A DNA stretch of 7,489 bases, from assembly GCA_947632425.1 (NCBI GenBank), contig CANRPG010000094.1:1-7489 (forward strand), in the 5' to 3' direction. The notes under the pieces were generated by a model. The model worked only from the letters and a program-made list of their open reading frames with translations, ran no database searches and was not told the DNA's origin. Shown piece by piece: positions 1 to 6,405 of this stretch (its first letter is position 1; every line of letters begins with the position of its first letter). This DNA comes from an uncultured Clostridia bacterium. Its GTDB lineage: Bacteria; Bacillota; Clostridia; Oscillospirales; Ruminococcaceae. Made by a program: the position numbers and the translations under genes.

Positions 1-2
1 TG

Positions 3-911
3 GCTGCCTATGTCAAAGAATTGGATGAGCATGGACACGACCCGATGCCGGAGGGGTTCCTGCAAAAATGGATCAAGGGTATCATATCCATGCAGGGATC
101 GTCTGACCGCCATCTGGAACTTTGCTATGATGGCGATACACTTATAGGTTTTCTGTACGGAAAGGTCGACCATGAGGATCACAAAGGTTTCGTTAAGCCG
201 GGGTACGGCTACATTATGGAGTTCTATGTGAAACCGGAGTATCGCCGCAGAGGTTATGGTCGGGCGATGTTTAGGCGACTAGAATGGCTGCTTACCCATG
301 ACGGCGCGGATAAAATGTATCTGACGGCTGATCCCGTTACAGGAAGACCGTTTTGGGAAGCAATGGGCTTTTTAGCGACAGGCGAGCGGTCGCCTGAGAA
401 TAAGATGGAAATATATGAAAAGTCTGCGTCGTTTGATTGGAGTGGGAGAGAAAAGCTCATGCCGCTTACTGAAGAAACCGCTGCGGAGATAGGCGGCTGG
501 AGGTATGAAAGTCCGTATGACGCTTATAGCTTCAGGGGAGATGCAGATAGCTGGCTTATGGATAGGTCAACATGGGGGACAGAACAGTTTTGTCTGGCAG
601 ACGGCGACCGGGTCATTGGTCAGGTGGCTTGTCAGAATGACGGCGATGATCTGTGGGTCGGCTGGTCAATGGCTCCGCGGCTGTGCGGAAAAGGCAGTGG
701 AGCCGCGTTTGTAAAAAAGTGCGTTACTGGGTTGCGCCGTGTGACTGGGCATAAAGGTCGCATAATGCTGCGGGTGGCGGCTTGGAACCAAAGGGCTATT
801 CATGCTTATCAAAAAGCTGGCTTTACATATGTGGAAACGATTCAAGATGAAATTGCCTATTCTGATCATATGGAAGATTTTTGGGTGATGGAGCTTAAAA
901 GCGTGAATTAG
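3..911 (+). CDS. Tandem GNAT-family N-acetyltransferase (5' end outside window)
   Basis: Probable acetyl-CoA-dependent N-acetyltransferase with two GNAT folds; the acceptor cannot be told. The frame is open to the window edge (codons before the TTG at 21 read AAYVKEL), so I treat it as 5'-truncated rather than starting at that TTG. Counting from 21, the first fold spans roughly residues 30-133: strand-4 segment YIMEFYVKPEY, then the acetyl-CoA pyrophosphate loop RRRGYGRA (75-82), then FWEAMGF (111-117). The second fold spans about 147-292: a degenerate but recognisable loop CGKGSGAAF (222-230) and the GNAT motif B NQRAIHAYQKAGF (256-268). The second half resembles stand-alone proteins annotated as ribosomal-protein-alanine acetyltransferase-like, starting near MPLTEETAAEI. 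Known for the family: tandem GNATs often keep one active and one degenerate site; here both loops look plausible. Sure of the family, not of the substrate. The next gene starts 68 nt downstream, with no terminator between. Confidence 0.88.
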   Translation, partial: AAYVKELDEHGHDPMPEGFLQKWIKGIISMQGSSDRHLELCYDGDTLIGFLYGKVDHEDHKGFVKPGYGYIMEFYVKPEYRRRGYGRAMFRRLEWLLTHDGADKMYLTADPVTGRPFWEAMGFLATGERSPENKMEIYEKSASFDWSGREKLMPLTEETAAEIGGWRYESPYDAYSFRGDADSWLMDRSTWGTEQFCLADGDRVIGQVACQNDGDDLWVGWSMAPRLCGKGSGAAFVKKCVTGLRRVTGHKGRIMLRVAAWNQRAIHAYQKAGFTYVETIQDEIAYSDHMEDFWVMELKSVN

Positions 912-943
912 GTTTTGTGAATATGCTGTTTTGATTGCCAATT

Positions 944-949
944 TATAAT
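944..949 (+). promoter_or_regulatory. Possible -10 box for the DUF402 gene
   Basis: A perfect TATAAT lies 31 nt before the ATG at 980. No convincing -35 hexamer sits 16-18 nt upstream (the hexamer at 17 nt is ATATGC), and there is no extended TG. If used, transcription would begin near 956. That would exclude the longer possible start at 935 and leave the AAAAGGAG at 956-963 as the transcript's 5' end. Confidence 0.25.
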
Positions 950-979
950 TTTATGAAAAGGAGCATTGCTAAGGGTGAT

Positions 980-1564
980 ATGAAAATAAAAAGATTGAAC
1001 AGAGATCTGTGGGGCTTTCAGCATTATCCGTACTATCAGATGGACATGGACAATGAGATGTTTCAAGGCTTTGTCAGCGTAATTATGCTGACAGACGGAG
1101 AGCAATTCTTCTGGGATTTTGAAAAAGCCGGAAAAGTTCCTGTTACGGGCGGCGGAATGGTTTGGCTTCAGCTGATACCTAAAGGAAAAAAGAGACTGAT
1201 CACGGCAATGTTAAAACCTGCGGAGGTGGAAAAGGATCGTTCTGTATCGGTATGGTATGTTGATGTAATTGAAAAATATGTATATGACAGCGATGGTGTT
1301 GCGGTATATTGGGACAAATATTTAGATGTTATGGCTACTGTGCAGGGTGACATCCGAATTGACGACAAGGACGAACTGGATGAAGCATATCAGCAGAATG
1401 ATTTGACGAAAGTACAGTACGAAGAAGCGCTTGATGAATGTGACTCCATTATTTCAGAGATGTTTACGGATCTTAAAAAGACCGAAGAAAACTGTCTTGC
1501 GATCTTGAACGAGGCAATGAAGATGATCGAGAACCGGGAATATCAGCTGAAATTGAATGTATAG
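980..1564 (+). CDS. DUF402 family protein, predicted nucleoside phosphatase
   Basis: 194-residue soluble protein of the DUF402 family, whose studied members hydrolyse nucleoside di- or triphosphates, or related phosphate esters (FomD), with divalent metal. Sequence signs: N-terminal MKIKRLNRDLW; a central beta region with WLQLIP (62-67); the family core VWYVDV (91-96), then WDKYLDV (111-117) and DDKDEL (128-133), the Asp/Glu/Lys cluster expected to hold metal and phosphate; and a C-terminal helical stretch QYEEALDECDSII, as in other members. I chose the ATG at 980 because homologues as I recall them begin at MKIKRL and the GGGTGAT at 973-979 resembles a (very close) Shine-Dalgarno. An in-frame ATG at 953 and a GTG-like start at 935 would add residues unlike the family; the AAGGAG at 958-963 lies inside that extension. 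The cellular substrate is unknown. It could be cotranscribed with the GNAT gene. Confidence 0.8.
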   Translation: MKIKRLNRDLWGFQHYPYYQMDMDNEMFQGFVSVIMLTDGEQFFWDFEKAGKVPVTGGGMVWLQLIPKGKKRLITAMLKPAEVEKDRSVSVWYVDVIEKYVYDSDGVAVYWDKYLDVMATVQGDIRIDDKDELDEAYQQNDLTKVQYEEALDECDSIISEMFTDLKKTEENCLAILNEAMKMIENREYQLKLNV

Positions 1565-1635
1565 GATATAAGTTCCCGCGAAAATGCCTTGATACCGGCG
1601 AAGAATTTTACGCAGATAATACTACAGAATAATAA

Positions 1636-1665
1636 AAAACACGGAGCGTAAAAACTCCGTGTTTT
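1636..1665. terminator. Bidirectional Rho-independent terminator between convergent genes
   Basis: Perfect 11-bp stem AAAACACGGAG (1636-1646) / CTCCGTGTTTT (1655-1665) with an 8-nt loop. Read on the minus strand, it is followed by a T-rich tail (TTTATTATT), making it a strong terminator 10 nt past the GH26 stop codon. Read on the plus strand, the tail is TTTTGCTGTTTT, so it may also end the DUF402 transcript. Confidence 0.85.
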
Positions 1666-1675
1666 GCTGTTTTGC

Positions 1676-3367
1676 TTAGTCTTCGTAGGCGAGGGGATAG
1701 CAGTGCCAGTCGGGAAGCTCGCTTAGTGTGAGAGCGCGCTCGCTTGAATATGCTTTCTGCCAGTGTTCCAGATCGGTATACTCCTGCGAAAGCTGGAAGT
1801 CTTTTACTACATATTCGCCGTTCCATGTTGCGAACCATGCCCACCTTACGCCGTTGTCAAACGCTTCGTCAATATCGTAAACAACGCCGTTCTCGCTGAG
1901 CGCGATTATCTTGTTGGTGGAAGTGGACTCGCGTATATAATTGAAAATATCTTCCTGAGAGGAGTAATCAAACGCATCTGCATAGAAGTCGTAGCCTATA
2001 ATGTCAACGTACTCGTCGCCGGGGTACCAGTCGGTGCGCTGACCGTTCCATACCCATATAAGGTTGTCAAGTCCCCAGTGGTTTGTAAGCCTGTCGTACA
2101 TCAGTTTCCACAATTCTTTGTATGCATCAGCGCCTGCCGCGCCCCACCAGAACCAAGTGTTATTGTATCTGTAGTCGCCGCCTGCCTCGTGAAGCGGTCT
2201 CCACAAAACGGGTATGTCGGCATCTTCAAGCTTTTGCAGCTCTGCCGCTATTGCGTCTATGTCGCTTATAAGATAGTCATAACCTGCCTGATCGGTCTTA
2301 TCCATAGCGGCTTTAAGATCAAAGTTTGTCGCATCTGAATAGAAACCTCTGTACCACGGTTCACCGTTCAGACCAAGATACGGGTCAGGGGCGTTCCAGT
2401 GCCAGCAAAGGGTAACTATGCCGTTTTTGGCATCCCAAGCCTTTGCCGCGGTGTAGAACTTGTCGCCCTCTGACGAGCCGTGCGCAACTCTGCTGGGTGA
2501 ACATTCAATAAGGTCAAGACCCAGCACCGCAGGCAGGTCGCCGCAATTTTTCTGTATCTCAGACATTCCTCTGTACTGAGAGTATATCATGTTGTCGTCA
2601 AGAGGGTAGCCGTTGGAGTCGGAATACTGACCCGTAAGCGTGTACTTGCCGTATATGTCAACAAGGAAATTGTAAAGCCTCTGCGTTGTATCGTTGGCGT
2701 TGGGATTTGAGAGCTTGTGGCTTACATCGTATATTGACAGATCAACGCCCTGCGATGCTTTCAGCTCTATTTTGTCAACGTACAGAGCGCCCACGCTGTC
2801 TTCTATAGAAATAACGTGTTCGCCTGCCGCCATGGGAATGTTGGATATGGTTATCTCTGTGAATTTGTTGTTTTCCGAAATGCTGAAAGATTCTCTCGTT
2901 GCGCCGCTGTCAACATCGAATTTGAAAACAGATGGCGCGCCGGTATCTTCTTTTGCGGCGGTAATGACCGCATCATATCTGCCGTCGGTCTCTGAGGTGA
3001 ATTTGAACCTTATCGCACCGCCGTTTATCTTGCCCACATATCCGCTGCCGCTGAAAGAACCGTTGGTGTCATCGCTGAGCGTTACGGCATCGTTGCCGCT
3101 GATAACGCAGTCCTCCGCCTCGGTCTCAAAGTGAAAATCAGCTGCAACTCCTACATCGGGCTGATAGTCGGAATAGTCAAGGTCACCCACCGTTTCGGTA
3201 ACTTCGCCTCTGTCTACCTTTTCATAAACTACCGAAGAATCATCGGTTGACGAGCTTTCACTTACTGTGCTTTCGCCGCCCGAACTGCCCCCTTTATCGC
3301 CGCATGAAGCCATTGACAATGCAAGCATGGCAGCTGTGGCAGCCGATAAAAACCGTTTAGCTTTCAT
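1676..3367 (-). CDS. Secreted lipoprotein endo-mannanase: CBM35-like module plus GH26
   Basis: 563-residue predicted surface lipoprotein that likely cleaves beta-1,4-mannosidic bonds in mannan or glucomannan. Residues 1-22 are a lipoprotein signal peptide: KAKR, hydrophobic core, lipobox-like SMAS-C with the acylated Cys at 22. A flexible Ser/Thr/Gly/Asp-rich linker follows (23-50). Residues about 75-204 look like a CBM35-type beta-sandwich: EAED at 83-86, FSGSGYVGKI at 105-114, closing YVDKIELKA at 196-204. The GH26 barrel fills 213-563: CWHWNAPDP (321-329), acid/base E394 in WRPLHEAGG (389-397), WVWNGQR (438-444), and nucleophile E492 in IALSENG (488-494). Both glutamates and their surroundings are intact, so activity is expected. 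GH26 also includes beta-1,3-xylanases and lichenases; mannanase is the most common activity, but specificity is not proven. The start has AAAGG about 11 nt upstream. It lies 55 nt after the sugar transferase gene on the same strand with no terminator between, so cotranscription is plausible. Confidence 0.92.
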   Translation of the reverse strand: MKAKRFLSAATAAMLALSMASCGDKGGSSGGESTVSESSSTDDSSVVYEKVDRGEVTETVGDLDYSDYQPDVGVAADFHFETEAEDCVISGNDAVTLSDDTNGSFSGSGYVGKINGGAIRFKFTSETDGRYDAVITAAKEDTGAPSVFKFDVDSGATRESFSISENNKFTEITISNIPMAAGEHVISIEDSVGALYVDKIELKASQGVDLSIYDVSHKLSNPNANDTTQRLYNFLVDIYGKYTLTGQYSDSNGYPLDDNMIYSQYRGMSEIQKNCGDLPAVLGLDLIECSPSRVAHGSSEGDKFYTAAKAWDAKNGIVTLCWHWNAPDPYLGLNGEPWYRGFYSDATNFDLKAAMDKTDQAGYDYLISDIDAIAAELQKLEDADIPVLWRPLHEAGGDYRYNNTWFWWGAAGADAYKELWKLMYDRLTNHWGLDNLIWVWNGQRTDWYPGDEYVDIIGYDFYADAFDYSSQEDIFNYIRESTSTNKIIALSENGVVYDIDEAFDNGVRWAWFATWNGEYVVKDFQLSQEYTDLEHWQKAYSSERALTLSELPDWHCYPLAYED

Positions 3368-3422
3368 TTTAACATCGACCTTTCTTTATATATACATTAT
3401 TATTTAAGACTGTTATTTATTA

Positions 3423-4811
3423 TTACTTTTCGTCATCGTCGGGATCGCTGCTGTCTTTTGGCATGGCGGTCTCGCCCTCTTTTATGCCCTCGGTGGCATC
3501 GGGCACGAACATCGTTTTGAAAGTCATCAGCATTATCCTGAAATCCAGCGCAAACGAGTGCCGCTCTATATACATAAGATCAAGCTTCAGCTTGTCGTAA
3601 GGCGTGGTGTTGTATTTGCCGAAAACCTGCGCAAAGCCCGTCAGCCCTGCCTTTACGTTTAGTCTGTATGCAAACTCGGGCATTACTTTTTCATACTGCT
3701 GCGCAATTTCGGGCCTTTCGGGGCGAGGCCCTACAAAAGACATACTTCCTGAAAGTATATTGAAAAGCTGCGGCAGCTCGTCAAGGCGGCAGCTTCGCAG
3801 AAACTTGCCAACAGGCGTTATACGGCTGTCCTCCTCGGAGGCGAGCCTTGCAACGCCGTCTTTTTCGGCATCTACCACCATACTGCGGAACTTTATCAGC
3901 TTGAATACCTTTCTGCCGTTTGTAAACCGGTTCTGGCAGTAAAACACGGGCCCGCCGTCGTATATCTTTATAAGAAAGGCAATTATCAGCATGAACGGCG
4001 ACGATATGATTATGCCTATGATAGAGAGCACTATGTCAAAGAAGCGTTTTATAAACAGCTGTTCAAAGCTCATGCCCTGATTGCGCTGAAGCAGCAGAGG
4101 CGTATCGAACATATGAAACTCATCTGCGCCACGCACAATAATATCTGAGATCTTCGGGCTGATGTATGTTCTGACAGAATTTTCAAATGTGAATTTCAGC
4201 AGCTTTGCGCGCTTTTCCAAAGGCACATCGCAGATGATGACCGCTTCATATTCAAGTATCTTGCTTTCTATTGTTTCAAGATCTTCTTCGCAGCTTATAG
4301 ACGAGCATATAAGATATTTGTCCATTCTCTGGCTCATTTTTACAACAAGATCGCCGTCGTCGCGCTTGCCGTATACAACTATCATCTTTCGCGCTGGGAA
4401 GATCTTTCTGTAAATAAACGTGCTGGCTATCGACCACACCACGCCTATAACACTGTCTACAGCGGTCAGAACAAGTAGGGGCACTATCGGCAGAAAACCG
4501 CGCGCGATAAGGCTTATCTGCAAATACGCAACGGCATTTGTCAGTATGAGAGATATTACCTGCGAGCCTATAAGTCCGCTGGGGTAGGAGTACCCGACCT
4601 TGAAGCTGCCGAACGCAATTGAAAACAGCACGAATATGAACGCATACAGCACGGTCAGCAGCAGCGTGCCTTTCAGCACAAACGGCTTGAATACCATTTC
4701 CCTGTTGTAATAGCCGTCCCACAGGTACGTAAACAAAAGCGTGACCGCGGCTATAAGTATCAGAGAATCGGTAAACATAATTATATGTTTGAATTGTTCT
4801 TTTTTCTTCAT
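3423..4811 (-). CDS. Polyprenyl-phosphate sugar-phosphate transferase (exopolysaccharide priming)
   Basis: 462-residue membrane enzyme that transfers a sugar-1-phosphate from a nucleotide sugar to undecaprenyl phosphate, the first step of an exopolysaccharide or capsule repeat unit. Four N-terminal membrane segments (about 9-30, 46-67, 80-101, 107-133) are followed by a cytoplasmic Rossmann-like region (142-250: MIVVYGKR, VIICDVPL). The catalytic bacterial sugar transferase domain (PF02397) then spans 253-437. Its motifs are KRFFDI with a re-entrant hydrophobic helix (255-281), KLIKFRSM (304-311), SRITPVGKFLR (329-339), catalytic Asp-Glu in RLDELPQL (D344, E345), SFVGPRPE (358-365) and KAGLTG (387-392). 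A short acidic, probably disordered tail ends the protein. Length and order match the WbaP/CpsE class. Whether the sugar is galactose, glucose or an N-acetyl derivative cannot be read. The start at 4811 is supported by AAGGA 8 nt upstream. No flippase or polymerase is in the window. Confidence 0.93.
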   Translation of the reverse strand: MKKKEQFKHIIMFTDSLILIAAVTLLFTYLWDGYYNREMVFKPFVLKGTLLLTVLYAFIFVLFSIAFGSFKVGYSYPSGLIGSQVISLILTNAVAYLQISLIARGFLPIVPLLVLTAVDSVIGVVWSIASTFIYRKIFPARKMIVVYGKRDDGDLVVKMSQRMDKYLICSSISCEEDLETIESKILEYEAVIICDVPLEKRAKLLKFTFENSVRTYISPKISDIIVRGADEFHMFDTPLLLQRNQGMSFEQLFIKRFFDIVLSIIGIIISSPFMLIIAFLIKIYDGGPVFYCQNRFTNGRKVFKLIKFRSMVVDAEKDGVARLASEEDSRITPVGKFLRSCRLDELPQLFNILSGSMSFVGPRPERPEIAQQYEKVMPEFAYRLNVKAGLTGFAQVFGKYNTTPYDKLKLDLMYIERHSFALDFRIMLMTFKTMFVPDATEGIKEGETAMPKDSSDPDDDEK

Positions 4812-4822
4812 ATTTATATTCC

Positions 4823-4838
4823 TTAACGTTATCGTTAA
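4823..4838. repeat. Inverted repeat overlapping the sugar transferase Shine-Dalgarno
   Basis: TTAACG (4823-4828) and CGTTAA (4833-4838) form a perfect 6-bp inverted repeat around a TTAT spacer, 12 nt before the start codon at 4811. On the minus strand, its proximal arm runs directly into the AAGGA ribosome binding site. It could be an operator or a small leader hairpin. Being AT-rich and short, it could also be chance. The half-site TTAACG recurs at 5009-5014 in the leader of the divergent gene. Confidence 0.35.
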
Positions 4839-4879
4839 AACTATTATCTGAAAAATGTGTAAAACTATTATACGGGATT

Positions 4880-4908
4880 ATTTTAACACATTTTTTTCTT
4901 TTTTTCAA
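4880..4908 (-). promoter_or_regulatory. Sigma-A-type promoter for the sugar transferase/GH26 genes
   Basis: Read on the minus strand, TTGAAA (4908-4903) and TAAAAT (4885-4880) are separated by exactly 17 nt of A-rich DNA, a good near-consensus housekeeping promoter. The predicted start of transcription is near 4873, giving a leader of about 60 nt. A second, perfect TATAAT lies just downstream (4872-4867) but lacks a -35 partner at the right distance. Confidence 0.55.
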
Positions 4909-4968
4909 GGGCTTTCACCATATTTTCACAAAACAACAAAAGTTATACGCCGCGGGCGCTGCTGCGCA

Positions 4969-4997
4969 TTGACAAAAAGACGGGGATATTATATAAT
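4969..4997 (+). promoter_or_regulatory. Perfect consensus sigma-A promoter for the GT2 gene
   Basis: TTGACA (4969-4974), 17-nt spacer, TATAAT (4992-4997): all twelve consensus bases at the optimal distance. Transcription should begin near 5004, giving a leader of about 32 nt that contains AAAGGAG (5021-5027), 8 nt before the ATG at 5036. Its -35 lies about 60 bp from that of the divergent minus-strand promoter. Confidence 0.85.
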
Positions 4998-5035
4998 ATT
5001 ACTAACATTTAACGTACAAAAAAGGAGAGAGCATT

Positions 5036-5860
5036 ATGAAAACACTGCCGGCATACAGCGTTACCATGTCGGTTTACGGTAAAGAAAAGCCGGAGTTTCT
5101 GCGCCGCAGCATTGAGAGCATCATGGGGCAGACACACACGACCGATGATTTTATTATAGTCTGCGACGGCAAGCTTACCAAAGAGCTTGACAAGGTGCTA
5201 TTGCAGGCGCAGGGAAAATACTCTGCCATAAAAATAGTGCGCACAAAAGGTCATGTTGGCACTGCCGCGGCGGCGAATATGTCGCTGGAGATGTGCAAGA
5301 ATGAGTACATCGGCAAAATGGACAGCGACGACATTGCCCTGCCGCAGCGTTTTGAAAAGCAGCTTCGCCGAATGATGCTCCACCCCGAGCTTGACATTAT
5401 CGGCGGCTATATAGAAGAATTTGACAGCGACACGGGCGAAACTATAGCTATAAAAAAAGTGCCGCTCAGCAACAGAGCGGTGCACGAATACGCAAAAAGG
5501 CGCAACCCGTTCAACAACCCCACGCTGCTTTTCAAAAAGAGCGCAGCCATGGCGGCAGGCGGCTACAGCGAGGACTTAGCGCGCTGCGAGGACTATGATT
5601 TTGTTGTAAAAATGCTGGCAAACGGCGCTGTCGGCGGCAACATACCGCAGGTGCTTCTGAAGTACCGCATAACGCAGGGCAACTATGAGCGCCGCCGCAA
5701 CTTTGCCAACACAAAGGCGTTTATAGCCGCGCGCTGGAAGATATACCGCAGCGGATATTCATCACTGGCAGATTTCTTGATACCCTGTGCGGCGCAGGTC
5801 GCGCTGTTTTTGCTGCCGTCTTCGATGACGGGGCCTATATACCGCAAGGCGATGAGGTGA
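5036..5860 (+). CDS. Family 2 glycosyltransferase
   Basis: 274-residue inverting glycosyltransferase of the GT-A fold that likely adds a sugar from a nucleotide sugar to a lipid-linked or surface glycan. The N-terminal half shows the GT2 pattern: YSVTMSVYGKE (7-17, first beta strand), LRRSIESIMGQT (22-33), FIIVCDG (39-45), GHVGTAAAANMSLEM (72-86), and the metal/nucleotide DxD motif in KMDSDDIALP (94-103). Further on, FNNPTLLFKKSA (159-170) and CEDYDFVVKML (184-194) supply the acceptor-side ED pair. This is the layout of AmsE/WcaA-like polysaccharide enzymes. A single hydrophobic stretch near the C-terminus (about 243-263) may bind it to the membrane. The start has a strong AAAGGAG at ideal spacing. 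The gene diverges from the sugar-phosphate transferase, which suggests both serve the same surface polysaccharide (inference). Donor and acceptor are unknown. Confidence 0.92.
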   Translation: MKTLPAYSVTMSVYGKEKPEFLRRSIESIMGQTHTTDDFIIVCDGKLTKELDKVLLQAQGKYSAIKIVRTKGHVGTAAAANMSLEMCKNEYIGKMDSDDIALPQRFEKQLRRMMLHPELDIIGGYIEEFDSDTGETIAIKKVPLSNRAVHEYAKRRNPFNNPTLLFKKSAAMAAGGYSEDLARCEDYDFVVKMLANGAVGGNIPQVLLKYRITQGNYERRRNFANTKAFIAARWKIYRSGYSSLADFLIPCAAQVALFLLPSSMTGPIYRKAMR

Positions 5861-5864
5861 TAAT

Positions 5865-6341
5865 ATGCTTTCAAGACCCGTAGAATACTACCGTGACAGA
5901 GCGAAGGAAATGTTCCTTTCGGGGTACAACTGCTCTCAGGCGGTGGTGATGGCTTTTATAGATGAACTCGGTGTTGACCAGAACGCCGCGCTTTTAATGG
6001 CATCGCCGTTCGGAGGGGGTATCGGCAGGCTGAGAGAGGTGTGCGGAACGGTCTCGGGAATGTGCATGGCGGCAGGGCTTATGCTGGGTTACAGCGACCC
6101 AAAAGCATACACCGAAAAGGCGGCTCTTTATGCGCACATACAGAATATGGCGGCAGCTTTCAAAGAGAAGAACGGCTCGTATATATGCCGCGAGCTGCTG
6201 AAAGGTGTTGCCCACACCGACGGCGGCGCACCCGAAAAACGCACGGAGGAATATTACAAAAAGCGCCCCTGCCCTCAGCTTTGCGCCGACGCGGCTGAAA
6301 TACTGGCGAGGTATGTGAAAGAGTTGGAGGAAGGTGGATAG
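5865..6341 (+). CDS. C_GCAxxG_C_C family protein (probable redox protein)
   Basis: 158-residue protein of the C_GCAxxG_C_C family (PF09719), small proteins with spaced conserved cysteines thought to be redox-active; no reaction is firmly established. Visible signs are GYNCSQAV (20-27, Cys23), SPFGGGIGRLREVCGTVSG (47-65, Cys60) and MCMAAGLMLG (66-75, Cys67). Near the C-terminus are ICRELL (Cys108) and CPQLC (Cys136 and Cys140). There is no signal peptide or membrane segment, so it should be cytoplasmic. The ATG lies 4 nt after the GT2 stop codon and its GAGGTGAT ribosome binding site (5854-5861) covers that stop codon, so translation is probably coupled to the glycosyltransferase. That arrangement is the only hint linking it to glycan synthesis; family members occur beside many kinds of genes, so the link may only be transcriptional. 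No terminator follows. Confidence 0.87.
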   Translation: MLSRPVEYYRDRAKEMFLSGYNCSQAVVMAFIDELGVDQNAALLMASPFGGGIGRLREVCGTVSGMCMAAGLMLGYSDPKAYTEKAALYAHIQNMAAAFKEKNGSYICRELLKGVAHTDGGAPEKRTEEYYKKRPCPQLCADAAEILARYVKELEEGG

Positions 6342-6391
6342 TAAAAAATATTGCTTAAAATCGTATTGACAGAATATTTAAAACATAATAT

Positions 6392-6398
6392 GGAGGAG
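6392..6398 (+). promoter_or_regulatory. Strong ribosome binding site of the EF-hand/EcsC-like gene
   Basis: GGAGGAG lies 7 nt before the ATG at 6406 and fixes that start. A TTGACA occurs at 6366-6371, but no proper -10 is found 16-18 nt from it that would leave this site in the transcript. The gene may therefore be read from upstream or from a weak promoter in the AT-rich 64-nt gap. Confidence 0.7.
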
Positions 6399-6405
6399 TT
6401 TTATA

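Noticed and set aside
935..979. Longer DUF402 protein starting at 935 or 953
   Set aside because: The extra residues do not fit the family, the ATG at 953 lies before the AAGGAG rather than after it, and the TATAAT at 944-949 would fall inside the coding region.
1763..2338. 191-codon plus-strand open frame inside the GH26 gene
   Set aside because: It is antisense to the catalytic domain, has no ribosome binding site and no recognisable domain; the minus-strand reading contains all GH26 motifs.
3634..3651. KAGLTG instead of PGLTG in the sugar transferase as a defect
   Set aside because: The Ala form occurs, as I recall, in many Clostridia members of the family, and all other catalytic motifs are intact.
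4276..4908. 210-codon minus-strand frame overlapping the sugar transferase gene
   Set aside because: It is an alternate frame of the same strand with Arg/Cys-rich low-quality sequence; the 462-residue frame has the membrane segments and catalytic motifs.
6366..6394. TTGACA before the EF-hand/EcsC-like gene as a promoter
   Set aside because: At a 17-nt spacing the -10 would be TATGGA, overlapping the ribosome binding site and putting the start of transcription about 5 nt before the ATG. Better -10-like words lie only 12-14 nt away, too close.
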